A stretch of DNA of 64,000 nucleotides, from NCBI GenBank assembly GCA_964017185.1, contig OZ024872.1, positions 42,786,188-42,850,187 of the forward strand, read 5' to 3'. Positions 44,660 to 55,187 of the stretch are shown here, piece after piece (position 1 is the stretch's first letter; each line of letters starts with the position of its first letter). The notes beneath the pieces were generated by a model. That model searched no databases. It was not told the DNA's origin and was given only the letters and a program-made list of their open reading frames with translations. Origin of the DNA: Rugalucina vietnamica (lineage: Eukaryota; Mollusca; Bivalvia; Lucinida; Lucinidae). A program made the position numbers and the translations under genes.

Positions 44660-45574
44660 TCAGAAGTATGGAGGTTTTGATTAAGTTTTTTATTTTAAAA
44701 TAACATTTCAAATTTGGTGTGCATGGACATTCTTCTAGTCAGCCTATCAGGATGTAATGTGGACATTTGCAACCCTCTGAAGAAATAGAGTGAACATTTG
44801 CAGGTATCCCTGCTATATCATTACACTTAACACACACGTTTGCAACAAAATCATATACACCTTTTCTCAATGTTAAAGGATCCACATAATATACCTGGTA
44901 TAGGCATAAAGTATTTTAACTAGAAAATTCACCTAAGGAATTTCTTCCACTTTAAAAAATTATAAAATGGTCGAGGGGGATTTATCCGAGTCTTAAAACA
45001 TGGAAGGGATTATGCACACACGTGAGCCTGATAGCTGTTCTTTTTTATGGGTTTAATGTAGTTTTTCCAAACAATGAAAAGAACAGGGCGACAAACATGA
45101 TAAACATGACGACATTTTTAACAATGCCCATTTATTCTAGCTAATTACTCTTTTGTCTGCCAGAGATTCAACGGGATTATGTGGGCAGAAATTTCATTAA
45201 AAAAACCGAAAGCTTTCATTAGTCATGAATGGCATAAAATGAGCAGATATGACGTTTTGGCGAGTCTTTGTGACACCCACACCTGTTAATTAATATGGAA
45301 ATTTCATTAACGAGAACATAAACAGTATCAGCATTCTGCAATCGACTCGACTCCCGATTCTCGGTCACGTTTCATACGCGCACATTTGTAACTGTAATCC
45401 GAGACTTCTCTGACGTAGATATAGCCTTCTATTTGTTTCGATGGGTTTGCAGCCAGAGAAGTTCGTTCCTTGTAAACAGCTCAATTATAGCTCTATTGCA
45501 AGGGTTTTCAGAACTGCATGGTGTCCAGGAGTTCGCGATGATCGATTCCAAGATCCGACTGTTCTTTCATCACG
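44660..45574. other. No supported gene; possible 3' part of the secreted cysteine-rich gene
   Basis: On the minus strand this lies downstream of the antistasin-like exon and may hold its later exons. One weak acceptor (AATTAACAG near 45290) opens a short frame without the expected cysteine pattern, so it is not annotated. Confidence 0.35.
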
Positions 45575-45761
45575 AATGCGTGTGAAAACCAACAATTTAG
45601 GTTCCGACCAGGTCCGATACAAACCAGTTGTACAGTCACAGAAGATGGTTAGAAGCTTGAAATTTCGGATTTAAGAAGGAGAAGGATTGTACTATCCGTG
45701 CAGCGAATCTGCGCCTTTGTTTTCGCCTATGCAGACTGTTAGTTTTCCCATGCAGTGGCTC
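45575..45761 (+). mobile_element. 235-bp GAGCCGC MITE copy, core deleted
   Basis: TGTGAAAACCAACAATTTAG, GTTCCGACCAGGTCCGATAC and TTGTACTATCCGTGCAGCGA are followed directly by ATCTGCGCCTTTGTTTTCGC, so the palindromic core is missing. The right end GTTTTCCCATGCAGTGGCTC is intact. Confidence 0.6.
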
Positions 45762-46001
45762 ATATTATACAGTTCATTAATGGCCTATATCTCCCTATTT
45801 TGCAAGGGAGTGCGGTCTTCGATTATTCTTGTGAAAGAATGTGAAATGGTTCTACCGTTGCTTGGGCCGGAGAAATTGAGTTATATGCGGGTGTTTTGAC
45901 GTATACCCAGCAATCTCTGGTTAGGAAACAAAATGCGAAATGGCTTTGTTTGGACACAAAACGTCCACGGTCATCAGCTAAGTTTGTGTCGCGACTTGAC
46001 T

Positions 46002-46101
<100 letters not shown>

Positions 46102-46240
46102 CACTTTCTATTCAGTTGAGCAACCCTCAGAGTGGTGGACCGTAGAGATATTTACATCATGACCAAATAACTGTTAAGCATTTTGTAAAGACCGTGAATG
46201 CCTTAAGTATTTTGTCCAGACAATGGATGACCATACTTAC

Positions 46241-46333
46241 ATCTGCAGTTGCAGCCTATTGAATTAGTCTCGAAGCTGACATAGCCCGCTGGGCAATACT
46301 TCTCACATAGTGACGTATAGCACGCATCTGAAA
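46241..46333 (-). CDS. Antistasin-like cysteine-rich domain exon
   Basis: This minus-strand exon of 93 bases lies between an ATTACAG acceptor and a GTAAGT donor and is phase 1 on both sides. It encodes about 31 residues with the pattern C-x4-C-x3-C, then a PAGY turn, then GCNC-R and a split codon beginning with T (cysteine if GT or GC follows). That is the spacing of antistasin-type protease-inhibitor repeats (C-x4-C-x3-C-x2-G...GC-x2-C-x-C). Such secreted domains inhibit serine proteases in leeches and molluscs. A second in-frame acceptor 6 bases downstream could also be used. The following exons (lower coordinates) were not found, so the full protein is unknown. Function is inferred from cysteine spacing only. 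Confidence 0.62.
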
Positions 46334-46360
46334 CTGTAATTTAAGAAATTAATGACATAA

Positions 46361-46745
46361 AATAAACTGCGGGGCAATACTTCTCATATATAGTAACGTA
46401 TAACACACATCTGAAACTATAAGATGAAATAAACCGCGGGGCAATGCATCACATATAGTGGGTATTAGTGACATATAACATGCATGTGAAACTATAATAA
46501 GATAAATGACATAATATTAACCGCGGGGCAATACTTCCCATTTCCGTATAATGACTTAAAATACCTGAAATTACATTTAGATAAACAATATTATATAACC
46601 CGTGTATCTCGCATAGTGCTGTATAACACGCATCTGAAACTGCAATGGGATAAACAAACAAAATCACACGTGGCACAATACTTCTCACATAGTGCTGTAT
46701 CTAAAGTTAACAATATGACATAATCCACGGGGCAAATCTTCTCTT
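46361..46745 (-). pseudogene. Tandem decayed partial copies of the antistasin-like exon
   Basis: Five or six head-to-tail partial copies lie upstream of the intact exon in the transcription direction, near 46369-46420, 46436-46495, 46520-46575, 46600-46646, 46669-46710 and 46723-46745. Each matches the acceptor and first half of the exon plus about 30 bases of flanking intron, with a period of about 70-90 bases. The copy at 46600-46646 keeps a good acceptor and reads VSDACYTALCE before losing similarity. Others carry substitutions in the cysteine codons. None contains the second half of the domain, so this is an expanded exon edge rather than usable alternative exons. Confidence 0.6.
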
Positions 46746-47526
46746 CAAAACCGTCGTAAAAACTGTCAAATTATTCAGGTCAAAAGTTTGAATTACTTTT
46801 TTTTTTGTCGAATATTCGATTACTTATGTTTCTGAGGATAATTTTGGGGGTCATTTCTGAATTTGGCTTGTTATTATGGCACATTTTGGGTATGCTTTAA
46901 TATATACTTTAAACACTTTGATTATATCTCCCCTGTCATAAGCGCGCAGATAGATTTATAACTGTTTTAACGTTTCTCTGAAATTATAAAATCTAAAGCC
47001 GTTTACTCAAAAGGAGTGATATTTTTGTTCAGATGTTCGTTGAATTTTAAGGACATTGTGCTTTAAGTTCATTTTACTCCCAATCAAATAATCCTCTCTA
47101 TTGGGAAAAGACAGTGAAGCCTGATCACTTTAAAAAGGAAGCCTTTTAATACTCACAAGATCACGCAAAACATTGTTTTGTCAAACATTAAAAAGACGAT
47201 TTGAAACTAAATCTTAAATTAAAGGTTAAGTGCCTGTGAATGCGACACAGAAGACATGGAATGAACGAGACGCGATGAGAACTTGATAATAGTACTTAAC
47301 TTGCGTCCCGACATGACTGAAAAGCTCAAACCAAAAATGATGGTAAGTTTATCTTTTATATCTATGTTATTACTATTTCATTATGAACACTTAGGCTGCT
47401 TATGGCTAGTAGCTACATCTTGTATCTCTTTGAAAAAAGACTATACTGGAAATCTGATTTGCAATGCCTGAAAACTTATTTTATAGATACTTAATTTCTC
47501 TACGAGCAGTCAAACTGTCGAGTACT
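46746..47526. other. Intron of the secreted cysteine-rich gene, nothing recognised
   Basis: AT-rich sequence between the decayed exon array and the mariner-like MITE. Confidence 0.4.
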
Positions 47527-48955
47527 AAATCTGATGCAAAAATTGTCACAAAACTTTGAAAATAGGCTGAAGTTGTGGCTGAAAACAATTTTGAAATATA
47601 TACACATGGAAATAAGTTAGGGAACACCTGTAATAATGTGACTACCAATTTTGGACTGAATATATCCTTCTTTGTAAAAATTATGAAGAACGTTTTGATA
47701 ACTTGTCAGAATCTGCAGTATCCAAAGTTGCTTCTATGTGAAAATGGTTAGCATCAAACATTATCTGCGGCGGACAGCGGCCATCTTTGATTCAGAATTT
47801 TTTTGCTAAATTTAAAGAAACGCACAGCTAGTCGTTGCGATAATGACTTCATTATTTGAACTCGCATTGTCGTGATTTTTCGCAATCATAAAGCTGTGAC
47901 ATTGCTTGTTGAATTCTGATCACAAAACCGACTGTCGGCGGTAGGTCCATACTTTCCTGGGGGTAGGTTTCATGATCACGTTTTGTTCTTTGGGTATACA
48001 TTTTTCAGGTTGTAAATGTTGGGTCAGATATTCGATATGACCCTTTAGGAATTTAAACATGCACGTTCTCGGTTATAGTATCCTAGCGGAATTATTCTTT
48101 TACGGCTTTATTTGCGAAATATCAAAGAATTTTGCTTTCCATAGAAATCAATGCAAACAGTAGATTTTGTATGATTAGCAGGTTTAGAGATGAAGCCTGA
48201 AGTTTTAGGTCCGAAGTCGTTTGTTCATTCAGAACGATCAGATTCAACATTGCATTCCTGTTTTGCTTTCAAAAATCGAGTTTTGCAGAGTGCAGAAGCA
48301 AAAAGGCAAACTTGTATTCAGTAAAAGTGGAGTTTTTCACATATGGCATATTGTATCCTCCGTAGTACAAAGACAAAATGTTGTGAATTTCCATAAATTG
48401 GTCTGTAGCTAGGCCAAGGTATGAAATATATGTGATAAAAATTTCAGTATCGCCAGAAAAAAGGAAAATATATTTTTTCAAACTTTCCCCAAGAGCTAAA
48501 AGTGTTCCCTAACTTATTTCCATGCGTATAGTAAAAATTCAAGGAAGGGAAGTATTATTTTTCCACGTATGTCAAGTTAACCAGGATCTCAAGAATTGAT
48601 TTCAACTGAGAATATGACTTATTTAAGACCAAATCAGCATGTTCAAGTAATTTTCTTCTGCGACGAATGAAATCTTACGCGTAGCCATCCTATTTACTTC
48701 CTAAAATAGAATACATAATTGTTGCAAAATGTGTTGCAAAATTTTGAAAATTATGGCCGAAAACAATTTTGAACTGAATTCAAGAATATAGTAAAAATTC
48801 ATGGAAAGGAAGTATTATTTTTCCACGAATTTTCAGTTAACAAGGATCTCTAGAATTGATTTCAAGTTTGAATATGACTTTAAATTTTAAGACCAAATCA
48901 GCATGTAGTTAATTTTCTTCTGCAAAATCTTACGATTACATATTTCTTTCACTGC
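47527..48955 (+). repeat. Direct duplication of a ~260-bp segment, first unit split by the mariner-like MITE
   Basis: Unit 1 is 47527-47602 plus 48529-48725. Unit 2 is 48726-48955. Shared words are TGAAAACAATTTTGAA, GGAAGTATTATTTTTCCACG, AGGATCTC.AGAATTGATTTC, AAGACCAAATCAGCATGT and AATTTTCTTCTGC. There is no coding content. Confidence 0.65.
47603..48526. mobile_element. Mariner-like non-autonomous transposon, full copy with TA duplication
   Basis: The ends CACATGGAAATAAGTTAGGG and inverse CCCTAACTTATTTCCATGCG pair over about 25 bases, and TA lies directly outside each. Length is 924 bases with no long frame. Direct repeats on either side (47527-47602 joined to 48529) show the uninterrupted target when compared with the second repeat unit near 48726-48800. 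Confidence 0.75.
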
Positions 48956-49042
48956 TAATTTCAATTTTTCAATTTATTTTGGACATAAAATATCATCTGA
49001 CCAATTTTGGAATTTTCACAGGCCCCATTTAAGATATTAACA

Positions 49043-49280
49043 ACATCAGGATAACATGTCTGTGTATTGTATGCTTCTTGACCATTTTATATAGTAAAAC
49101 TGGGGTGTTCAGGGCTATACATATTTTTCTTATTTTTGCTTCAAAACACAGAAACGCCTCGCCTCGCCTCGTCAATAATGTTTTGAGTAAAAATATGGAA
49201 AACATCACAAATTTCAAATGAAAATGGTAATTTTTCACAGCTGAAAAAATTACCATGTTTATTACAAAGGCATGTTATCG
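49043..49280 (-). mobile_element. Hairpin MITE copy, palindrome degraded
   Basis: It has AACATCAGGATAACATGTCT, TTTTATATAGTAAAACTGGG and TTTTTCTTATTTTTGCTTCA. The palindrome is replaced by CGCCTCGCCTCGCCTCG. It lies in the intron of the secreted cysteine-rich gene. Confidence 0.55.
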
Positions 49281-49310
49281 TATGGAGAGGAAAATGTTGT
49301 TTTATAACTT

Positions 49311-49315
49311 TAAAA

Positions 49316-49366
<51 letters not shown>

Positions 49367-49368
49367 AT
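49311..49368 (+). repeat. (AAAT)n microsatellite
   Basis: About fourteen AAAT units lie directly after the donor of the signal-peptide exon on the minus strand. The repeat reaches to within five bases of that donor. Confidence 0.95.
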
Positions 49369-49373
49369 CATAC

Positions 49374-49422
49374 CTTCAACAATAAGGAAAGACAGAAGTA
49401 AAGCCAATACTGTTTTGAACAT
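49374..49422 (-). CDS. Signal-peptide exon of a small secreted cysteine-rich protein
   Basis: Read on the minus strand, ATG at 49422 opens 16 codons plus one base: MFKTVLALLLSFLIVE then G. A GTATGA donor follows (49373 downwards). The stretch has a lysine followed by a leucine-rich hydrophobic core, a classic secretory signal peptide. The exon ends in phase 1, which fits the phase-1 acceptor of the antistasin-like exon at 46333. The joined sequence gives a valine and then SDAC, so cleavage near the first cysteine is plausible. The hydrophobic translation running on past the donor comes from an (AAAT)n microsatellite and is not coding. Confidence 0.65.
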
Positions 49423-49507
49423 GTTTGTTAGGTTGTATTGCCGCCTGAGTTCATAGGCTCCAATTAATTTCCATTCCCAAGAACTATCTGTTTTCTATGA
49501 ATTATTT

Positions 49508-49743
49508 GATCCGCGACGCGAGAAAACCGGTCTTCGGGGTTTCCGACCAGGTCTGATAGAAAGCGGTCTGTGCAGGTACAGAAGCAGGCTAGAAGCTTGA
49601 AATTTCATATTTAGGAAGAAGAGGAATTTTACTATCCGTGTAGCGAAAACAAAGGCACTGATCAGCTTCGCAGTTACTGCGAAGCTGATCTGCGCCTTTG
49701 TTTACGCATAGGCAAAACTCCGGGTTTCTCGCGACTCGGCTCA
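49508..49743 (+). mobile_element. 235-bp GAGCCGC MITE copy flanked by ATTT
   Basis: GATCCGCGACGCGAGAAAAC at the left and TTTCTCGCGACTCGGCTC at the right, ATTT outside both. The core GATCAGCTTCGCAGTTACTG-CGAAGCTGATC is perfect. It lies just upstream of the signal-peptide exon of the minus-strand gene. Confidence 0.66.
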
Positions 49744-49775
49744 TTTGAGACGTGTCGCTTCAAAACTAGTTGGGC

Positions 49776-49966
49776 CTTCGCGTGAGAAAAACCAACAATT
49801 TAGTTTCCGACCACGTCTGACACAAACCAGCCTGTACAGTCACAGAAGCAGACTAGAGGCTTGTAATTTGGGATTTAAGTAGACAATGGATTGTACTATC
49901 TGCATAGCTGATCTGCGTCTTTGTTTTCGCACATGCAGATTGTTGGTTTTCTGGTGTTGCGGCTCA
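49776..49966 (+). mobile_element. 235-bp GAGCCGC MITE copy, core deleted
   Basis: It sits 33 bases from the preceding copy in the same orientation. TTGTACTATCTGCATAGCTG leads straight to ATCTGCGTCTTTGTTTTCGC, so most of the core is absent. The right end is TTTCTGGTGTTGCGGCTC. Confidence 0.6.
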
Positions 49967-49984
49967 GTTTTCAGTGACATTTGC

Positions 49985-50219
49985 TATATTTGGCAAAGTC
50001 GGTCTGTTATATTCATATACAGAAGATGGTTTATCTCACCGCTGTGTCCTGTGTGGGTTCGAGCTCCGCTCTGGCCACATGTGAGACAAGCCAAGTTCTG
50101 CTTGCGTGTGTGTCAGGTGTTTTTTCTCGGGGTTCTCCCGTTTTCGACCCACCTACTGATTGGCCCGCCTCATATGAGCTGAAAAAATCTTGAAAGGGAC
50201 GTTAAACTAAAAAAAAAAA
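49985..50219 (+). mobile_element. tRNA-derived SINE
   Basis: The head carries a TGGCAAAGTCGG A-box-like motif (from about 49991) and a clear GGTTCGAGCTCC B box near 50058. These are the internal RNA polymerase III promoter of a tRNA. The body (CACATGTGAGACAAGCCAAG...) follows, and the tail is TTGAAAGGGACGTTAAACT plus an A-run to 50219. Length and order are normal for a full SINE. A partial relative is at 5520-5690. Confidence 0.72.
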
Positions 50220-50879
50220 TGGATTTAAAAAGTAAACATGTAACGAAGCTGATGAACAGTGCTTTTGCACAAACATGCCTTTGTCTATTATATTATGCAA
50301 AGATTAGGGTTTTCTCATGACGCCACTCTTTTATGAATATATGTGCGCCCTTCGGAAAGTTCGTGTAATCGTGTTATATCTCTCATTTTAAATTTTCATC
50401 CAAATGTACAGCTCCACAAAAATGTAATGGTAGATCTACTTTATTTCGACAGTTGGGAAACTATGACGTCAAACTGTCGTTGTGTTGCGAATGGTTATGA
50501 AATTAAGTGTTTTCTTAATAAAACACCAATAGAAATACTAAAGCAATGTCTAATATAAAACGCGATAAACCTGAATAATGCAGTCTAGTACTTGTTATAA
50601 ATGACACTCGTGTTTTAAGAGTGAAATAATATCAAATGATGGCAATTTTAGACTGAGTAACCAACCGGCGAGAACAGACAATAATACAACACAGATGAGA
50701 ATTACATCTAAATCACCGCCTATGAACGGTAGGGGTGAGGAAGAAGCTAGATGTATAGTGAGGTGTTAAGGAAAGAAAGCCCATTTCTTTGCATAAACTT
50801 CGCACTAGGTTCAGGTGTACAACATGTACATAAAGCTACCTTTCTACAAACCATTTCAACAACTCAGGTCAACAACAAA
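50220..50879. other. No gene or element recognised
   Basis: AT-rich sequence between two different SINEs. A 71-codon frame at 50343 has no recognisable feature. Confidence 0.45.
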
Positions 50880-51005
50880 TCCATGTCTGATCACCAATGT
50901 TGCACAAATTGTTCTCTGGGTTCGATCCCCACTTGCGCCACCGTGTTGTGTCCTTTAGCAAGACATTAACTCCACAGAGTACTGGTTAAACCCATGAAGC
51001 AGTGG
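50880..51005 (+). mobile_element. Second tRNA-SINE type, partial
   Basis: GGGTTCGATCCCC (a good B box, about 50919) is followed by CGTGTTGTGTCCTTTAGCAA and GACATTAAC. This is the conserved body of a widespread animal SINE whose core reads GTGTCCTTGGGCAAGACA. The A box and tail are not clear. Confidence 0.55.
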
Positions 51006-51054
51006 CTTCATGACTGAACTTCTACAAAAATTGATCGTGTTCTCATAGTACTGG

Positions 51055-51560
51055 TGTTTCGCTGGTCGTTTTCCCGGCTCCGCCACGGTGCAGGCCAGTA
51101 TGCCCCGGTTTTACAAGGTAAAGCCCGATGTAATTTGTTACTCCGGTTGTCTAAGGATTTCGGTGGCGTTCCGGTGACTGCCGGTCACGCCACGGTTACT
51201 TCCCTGTGTTTCACGGTATGGGAAATAATAGAAACCGGCGAGAACCGTGGCAATACCGGGCTGAACCGGGACGCCACCGGGCCAAATTGGGGTTCACCGA
51301 AGCCAAATCCTGTAAAGCCATTAGGCCCCGGTTCATCACGGCGGAGTCCAGGTGAAGCCCCGATTCACTCCAGAATAGCCCGGTGTCGTCCGGGTTACCC
51401 ACGGTTTACACAGGATCATCCCGGTCGAGCCTCGGTGCTATCTCGGTCTGTCCCCGTGTCTCCCCGGTTTTCGACAGCTGTTCTGGTGGGCCCCAATTTG
51501 CATTTTATAAAAACCGGGAAGGCTCGCCGATTTTCCCCGGTTCTTCCCGAATGCTAAAGG
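51055..51560. repeat. GC-rich island of degenerate CCGGT/ACCGG words
   Basis: About 500 bases are dense in CCGGT, ACCGG and CCCGG, far above the surrounding GC content. Words in the middle run mostly as ACCGG (GAAACCGGCGAGAACCGTGG, GGGCTGAACCGGGACGCCAC), with CGGTT and CCCGGT forms outside. It looks like a decayed minisatellite. A 167-codon frame runs through it, but composition rather than selection explains this. Confidence 0.55.
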
Positions 51561-51737
51561 AGTTACTGGAGAAATATTTAAAATAATTTAACGATTGTTT
51601 GCATTTAGTCGTCAAGTATCTCGGCCTCACCACACAGACCTGATTTGCTTATTTTCGGTATAAAATTTCCAGAACAGATCCCGGAATTACTGAAATGCGC
51701 ATCGCATTTCTGGTTGCGTGAACCGGTGACCGCCCGA

Positions 51738-53931
51738 TGGTCCGAATGCCCTTTAGTCCGAAGGCCCGCTAGTCCGAAGGCCCGCTAGTCCGAAGGTTTG
51801 CCAGACCGAAGGCCCGCTAGCCCGAAGGCCCGCTAGTCCGAAAAACTATTTTTATTATAATTGCAGATATGAAACAGGTTTCGGCCTGCCAATAGTGTTG
51901 GCAGTATTTTCTTGAAACTTCTGCGTCGCGCGCGGACTTCACAAACACGTACAAAAAAAAAAAAAAAAGAAAGAAAGAAAAAAGAAAAAGATTGCATTGC
52001 GCATTTTCTGTGAAAATCGTGTGAATTTCGCGCTCCTTCTATTTACACGTCACGGTACTTTTCACCTGGACTTGTGAAATTGTCACAGTTTCGTGTAAGA
52101 TCGATCATTTAAAATCCAGTGGTAGATTTACCGGAGGAAACTCAAGAGATGTTACGTTCTTCGTAGTTCGCGTTTTCAAAAATCACTGTTTGAAAGAAAT
52201 GACATTCCAGATTGATCAATCAAGAGTAACTAGATAAAAGCAGACAATGATCAGGAAATGGAGCCATCCGAAAGAAATTCACACTCCAAAAACGAAGGTG
52301 GGAAAAAACTAAATTAACAATTAGGTACTTATACCAAGAAAACATATCATAAGCCAAGTGAGCAGCTATTTCCCAATAGGCGGTCACTCGGTTACCCAAC
52401 TGATTAAAAATATGAAAACATATATAAGGTGCAAATAGCACAAATATTCTACATCATAACATAAACCAATTAGAACCATAACATGGAACGATCAGTAATA
52501 TAAATTGCCGGGGGCTTAAACCGGTTTTAGAGGCGCCTAACCTCTTCCACATCTTCTGCAACTGTTCACAACAAATTAGTTGTTCGGTTATCGTGGAATC
52601 TCTACCTAGTCAACGAATCATCAAATTTATAAATAATGACAATTGAAAACGAGGACTCACATTTACAATAGGAGTTCACTTGGCGCCAATTAGCAACTGA
52701 AAAGTGCCATTGAGTTTGATCAAAGAGATGTCCCAGTATCTCGTACCCCTGTAACGTTTCCGAAAAATATTCCCTAGATTTTGGCAAGTATATATCGCCA
52801 AAATTAATATCCTAATATGCCTAAATATGCTTCCAGGACATCTTCAGTATCCCATATCCCTTTAAATTTTGGCAAAAATATACCTTATTCCTTTAATTAT
52901 TTTGCCAATATCCCTATATCCCAAACTATCCTTCCAGACTTAAGCCATGTTCATGTGCAGCATTTGTACTTGCGTGTTTGTGGGTGAATTATATGCCATG
53001 TGAACTACAGTGTTTTAAGAAAATATAACACCCGGGTGCAAATTTCCCCCAATTTTCGAAAACTTACATGATTTAGCACGTGGAGTAAATGTCTGGATAA
53101 ATTAGCTGACGTCAATTATACCAGGGACAACAAACTAATGAATATATATAGCATTGAACGTGCTTCATGTTGAATTTAATCACAGAGTGCCTTTGATCAA
53201 TGTGATCCATGGTTTTGGAGATATGCTGTTGTGGCAACCTTTACATATATGTTGGTGTATTATAACGTTTTTGTTGGTCTTGGCTTTGACGAGAATTGAC
53301 AAATACCATGGTGGCCGTTTAGAACTTTTGACTAGTATATATATAATCTACATGTGTATGATAAGATCAGAAGTAAATCTTTTTTTTTTTTTTAAACAAG
53401 AACACGGCACTGGCTTTCGACCCTTGACTGTCGGAAATCTGTTTTACCGTGGCTCGAAGCGGAGCCGTAAAACACCTCCGACCGTATATAAAACGTTGTA
53501 TAATTATATTGCATTTTACCGTTTATTCTCTCTAGTATCGATCTTCGTTGACAAAATGCAAGCTCCACGCTACATGCGTGAGAAATCGTCGCGCGAATTA
53601 TACGATACATGCGGGCTGTGGGATTTCGAGGATTCCGCACGATTTTCGCGTGATTTTTACATGAATTTTAATAACTTTTCCGCTGTTCCTCGCGACACGC
53701 GTGGACGAAATTTCTCAAACCATTGCGGCATTCATACAACAGCAGCAATAATGATATAATTGGGATCAAAATAAGTTTTTCGGACTAGCGGGCCTTCGGA
53801 CTAGCGGACCTTCGGACTAGCGGGCCTTCGGACCAGCGGAGCTTCGTACTAGTGGGCCTTCGTACTAGTGGGCCTTCGGACTGGCGGACCTTCGGACCAG
53901 TGAACCTTCGGACTAAATGGCCTTCGGACTA
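51738..53931. mobile_element. Foldback element with inverted arrays of a 16-bp repeat
   Basis: The left array (51738-51846) is built of AGTCCGAAGGCCCGCT units. The right array (53774-53931) is the same word inverted (CTAGCGGGCCTTCGGA). Inner edges match in inverse (TAGTCCGAAAAACT) and outer edges share TTTAGTCCGAAGG. Tandem short repeats forming the inverted ends are typical of FB-type foldback transposons. The roughly 1.9-kb interior holds a copy of another repeat (52240-52400) and a 201-codon frame (53154-53759) with no recognisable domain. Confidence 0.7.
52240..52400 (+). repeat. Interspersed repeat (GATCAGGAAA... family), copy in foldback interior
   Basis: It runs from GATCAGGAAATGGAGCCATC to GAGCAGCTATTTCCCAATAG and GCGGTCACTCGG, the forward counterpart of 16373-16545. 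It lies between the arms of the 51.7-53.9-kb foldback. Confidence 0.6.
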
Positions 53932-54340
53932 TAATCCAATTTTGTAAACATGTCATGTTTTTGTACTTTTAAATATCGACTAATCCTCGAAAACGGGCGT
54001 ACAGGTGAGCTGACGAAATTAGACGCGTAGTACTGGAGATTTTCGGGAAGTCCGTTATAAGTAAGTAAAGACTTTATGTAAAGAGGGTTTCTACATTTAG
54101 CATATATCCATGTACATATACAAATGAGAGTATGTGCAATAGCTAATCTTCCATGAGGCCCTCGTGAGGTAAACATACGTATTACATCATGTGCGTTTTC
54201 TACATTGATTCCCAGTTAAACATTTAAGCCGTGTGGCTACGAGTCCGTCGTGCATTACAACATATTGTACAGGTATGAGGATGGGGGCTGAGGTTCGAAA
54301 CCATTTATTTATTTTTTATCTTCTGAATTTTATTTGTATT

Positions 54341-54577
54341 TGAGCCACCTCATGGGAAAACCAACAATCTGCATAGGCGAAAACAAAGGCGCAGATCAGC
54401 TTCGCAGTAACTGCGAAGCTGATCAGCGCCTTTGTTTTCGCTACTCTGAAAGTACAATTCCTCTATTTTTCTAAATCCAAAATTTCCAGCCTCTAACCAT
54501 CTTCTGTGACTGTACAGCCCAGTTTGTGTCGGACCCGTTCGGAAACCACAATGTTGGTTTTCCCACGAGACGGCTCA
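54341..54577 (-). mobile_element. 235-bp GAGCCGC MITE copy flanked by ATTT
   Basis: GAGCCACCTCATGGGAAAAC at the left, TTTTCCCACGAGACGGCTC at the right, ATTT outside both. The core palindrome GATCAGCTTCGCAGTAACTG-CGAAGCTGATC is intact (about 54394-54425). Confidence 0.7.
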
Positions 54578-55187
54578 TTTATTTTTTGAGCTGAAAAATA
54601 AATCTTTGTATATATGGCCAAGTTATCGTAATGCATGAGACAATCAGGAAGAAACAAGGAGCAGGACAGGTATCAAACGGTTAAAACAAAGGAAACATGA
54701 GGTCGCATAGTATAACACTTTTTTCATGCAGCTGAGACTAAAATTTATCTTCCTCATAAATGTTGAATGCCAACGATTGTTGGTATTTTAACATTTTATT
54801 AGCAGGATGAATTACAGACTTTGGTGATCTTAATCTGATATTTCTAGTGATTTGGGCTAATTCAGTATTTATAAGCAGTTTAAATTTCAGTCTAGGCAAA
54901 TGAGCATGAAAAAAATCTTTATGGCCTCGAGATCAATGATGATTGCGATATACGTAGACACGGGTCTGCACTTTCTTTTTCGACATTTCTGAAACAGCCG
55001 GTTTTTCACGTCTTGTTAAATCAGTATAAATTTAAATGAAACAATAATTTGAATGCCACAATTAACTTAATTTTCGCCTCTGCTGCAATTAGATAATTGT
55101 CATTTTTGGTTTCTTGCTAATTTAACCAAATCACGATAGAAATAGCATAACACTACGTTGGCTTGTGTTCTCTGTGAAATAACATCA
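54578..55187. other. No gene or element recognised
   Basis: AT-rich spacer between a 235-bp MITE and a hairpin MITE. Confidence 0.45.

Noticed and set aside
45240..45290. Weak minus-strand acceptor as a third exon of the secreted cysteine-rich gene
   Set aside because: Poor pyrimidine tract and no cysteine pattern after joining in phase.
51054..51557. 167-codon open frame
   Set aside because: It lies wholly in the CCGGT-rich island. Lack of stops follows from GC composition, and no domain or splice context is seen.
53154..53759. 201-codon frame
   Set aside because: It has no recognisable domain, includes a T-run giving poly-F, and lies inside a foldback element. Kept only as possible cargo in the findings.
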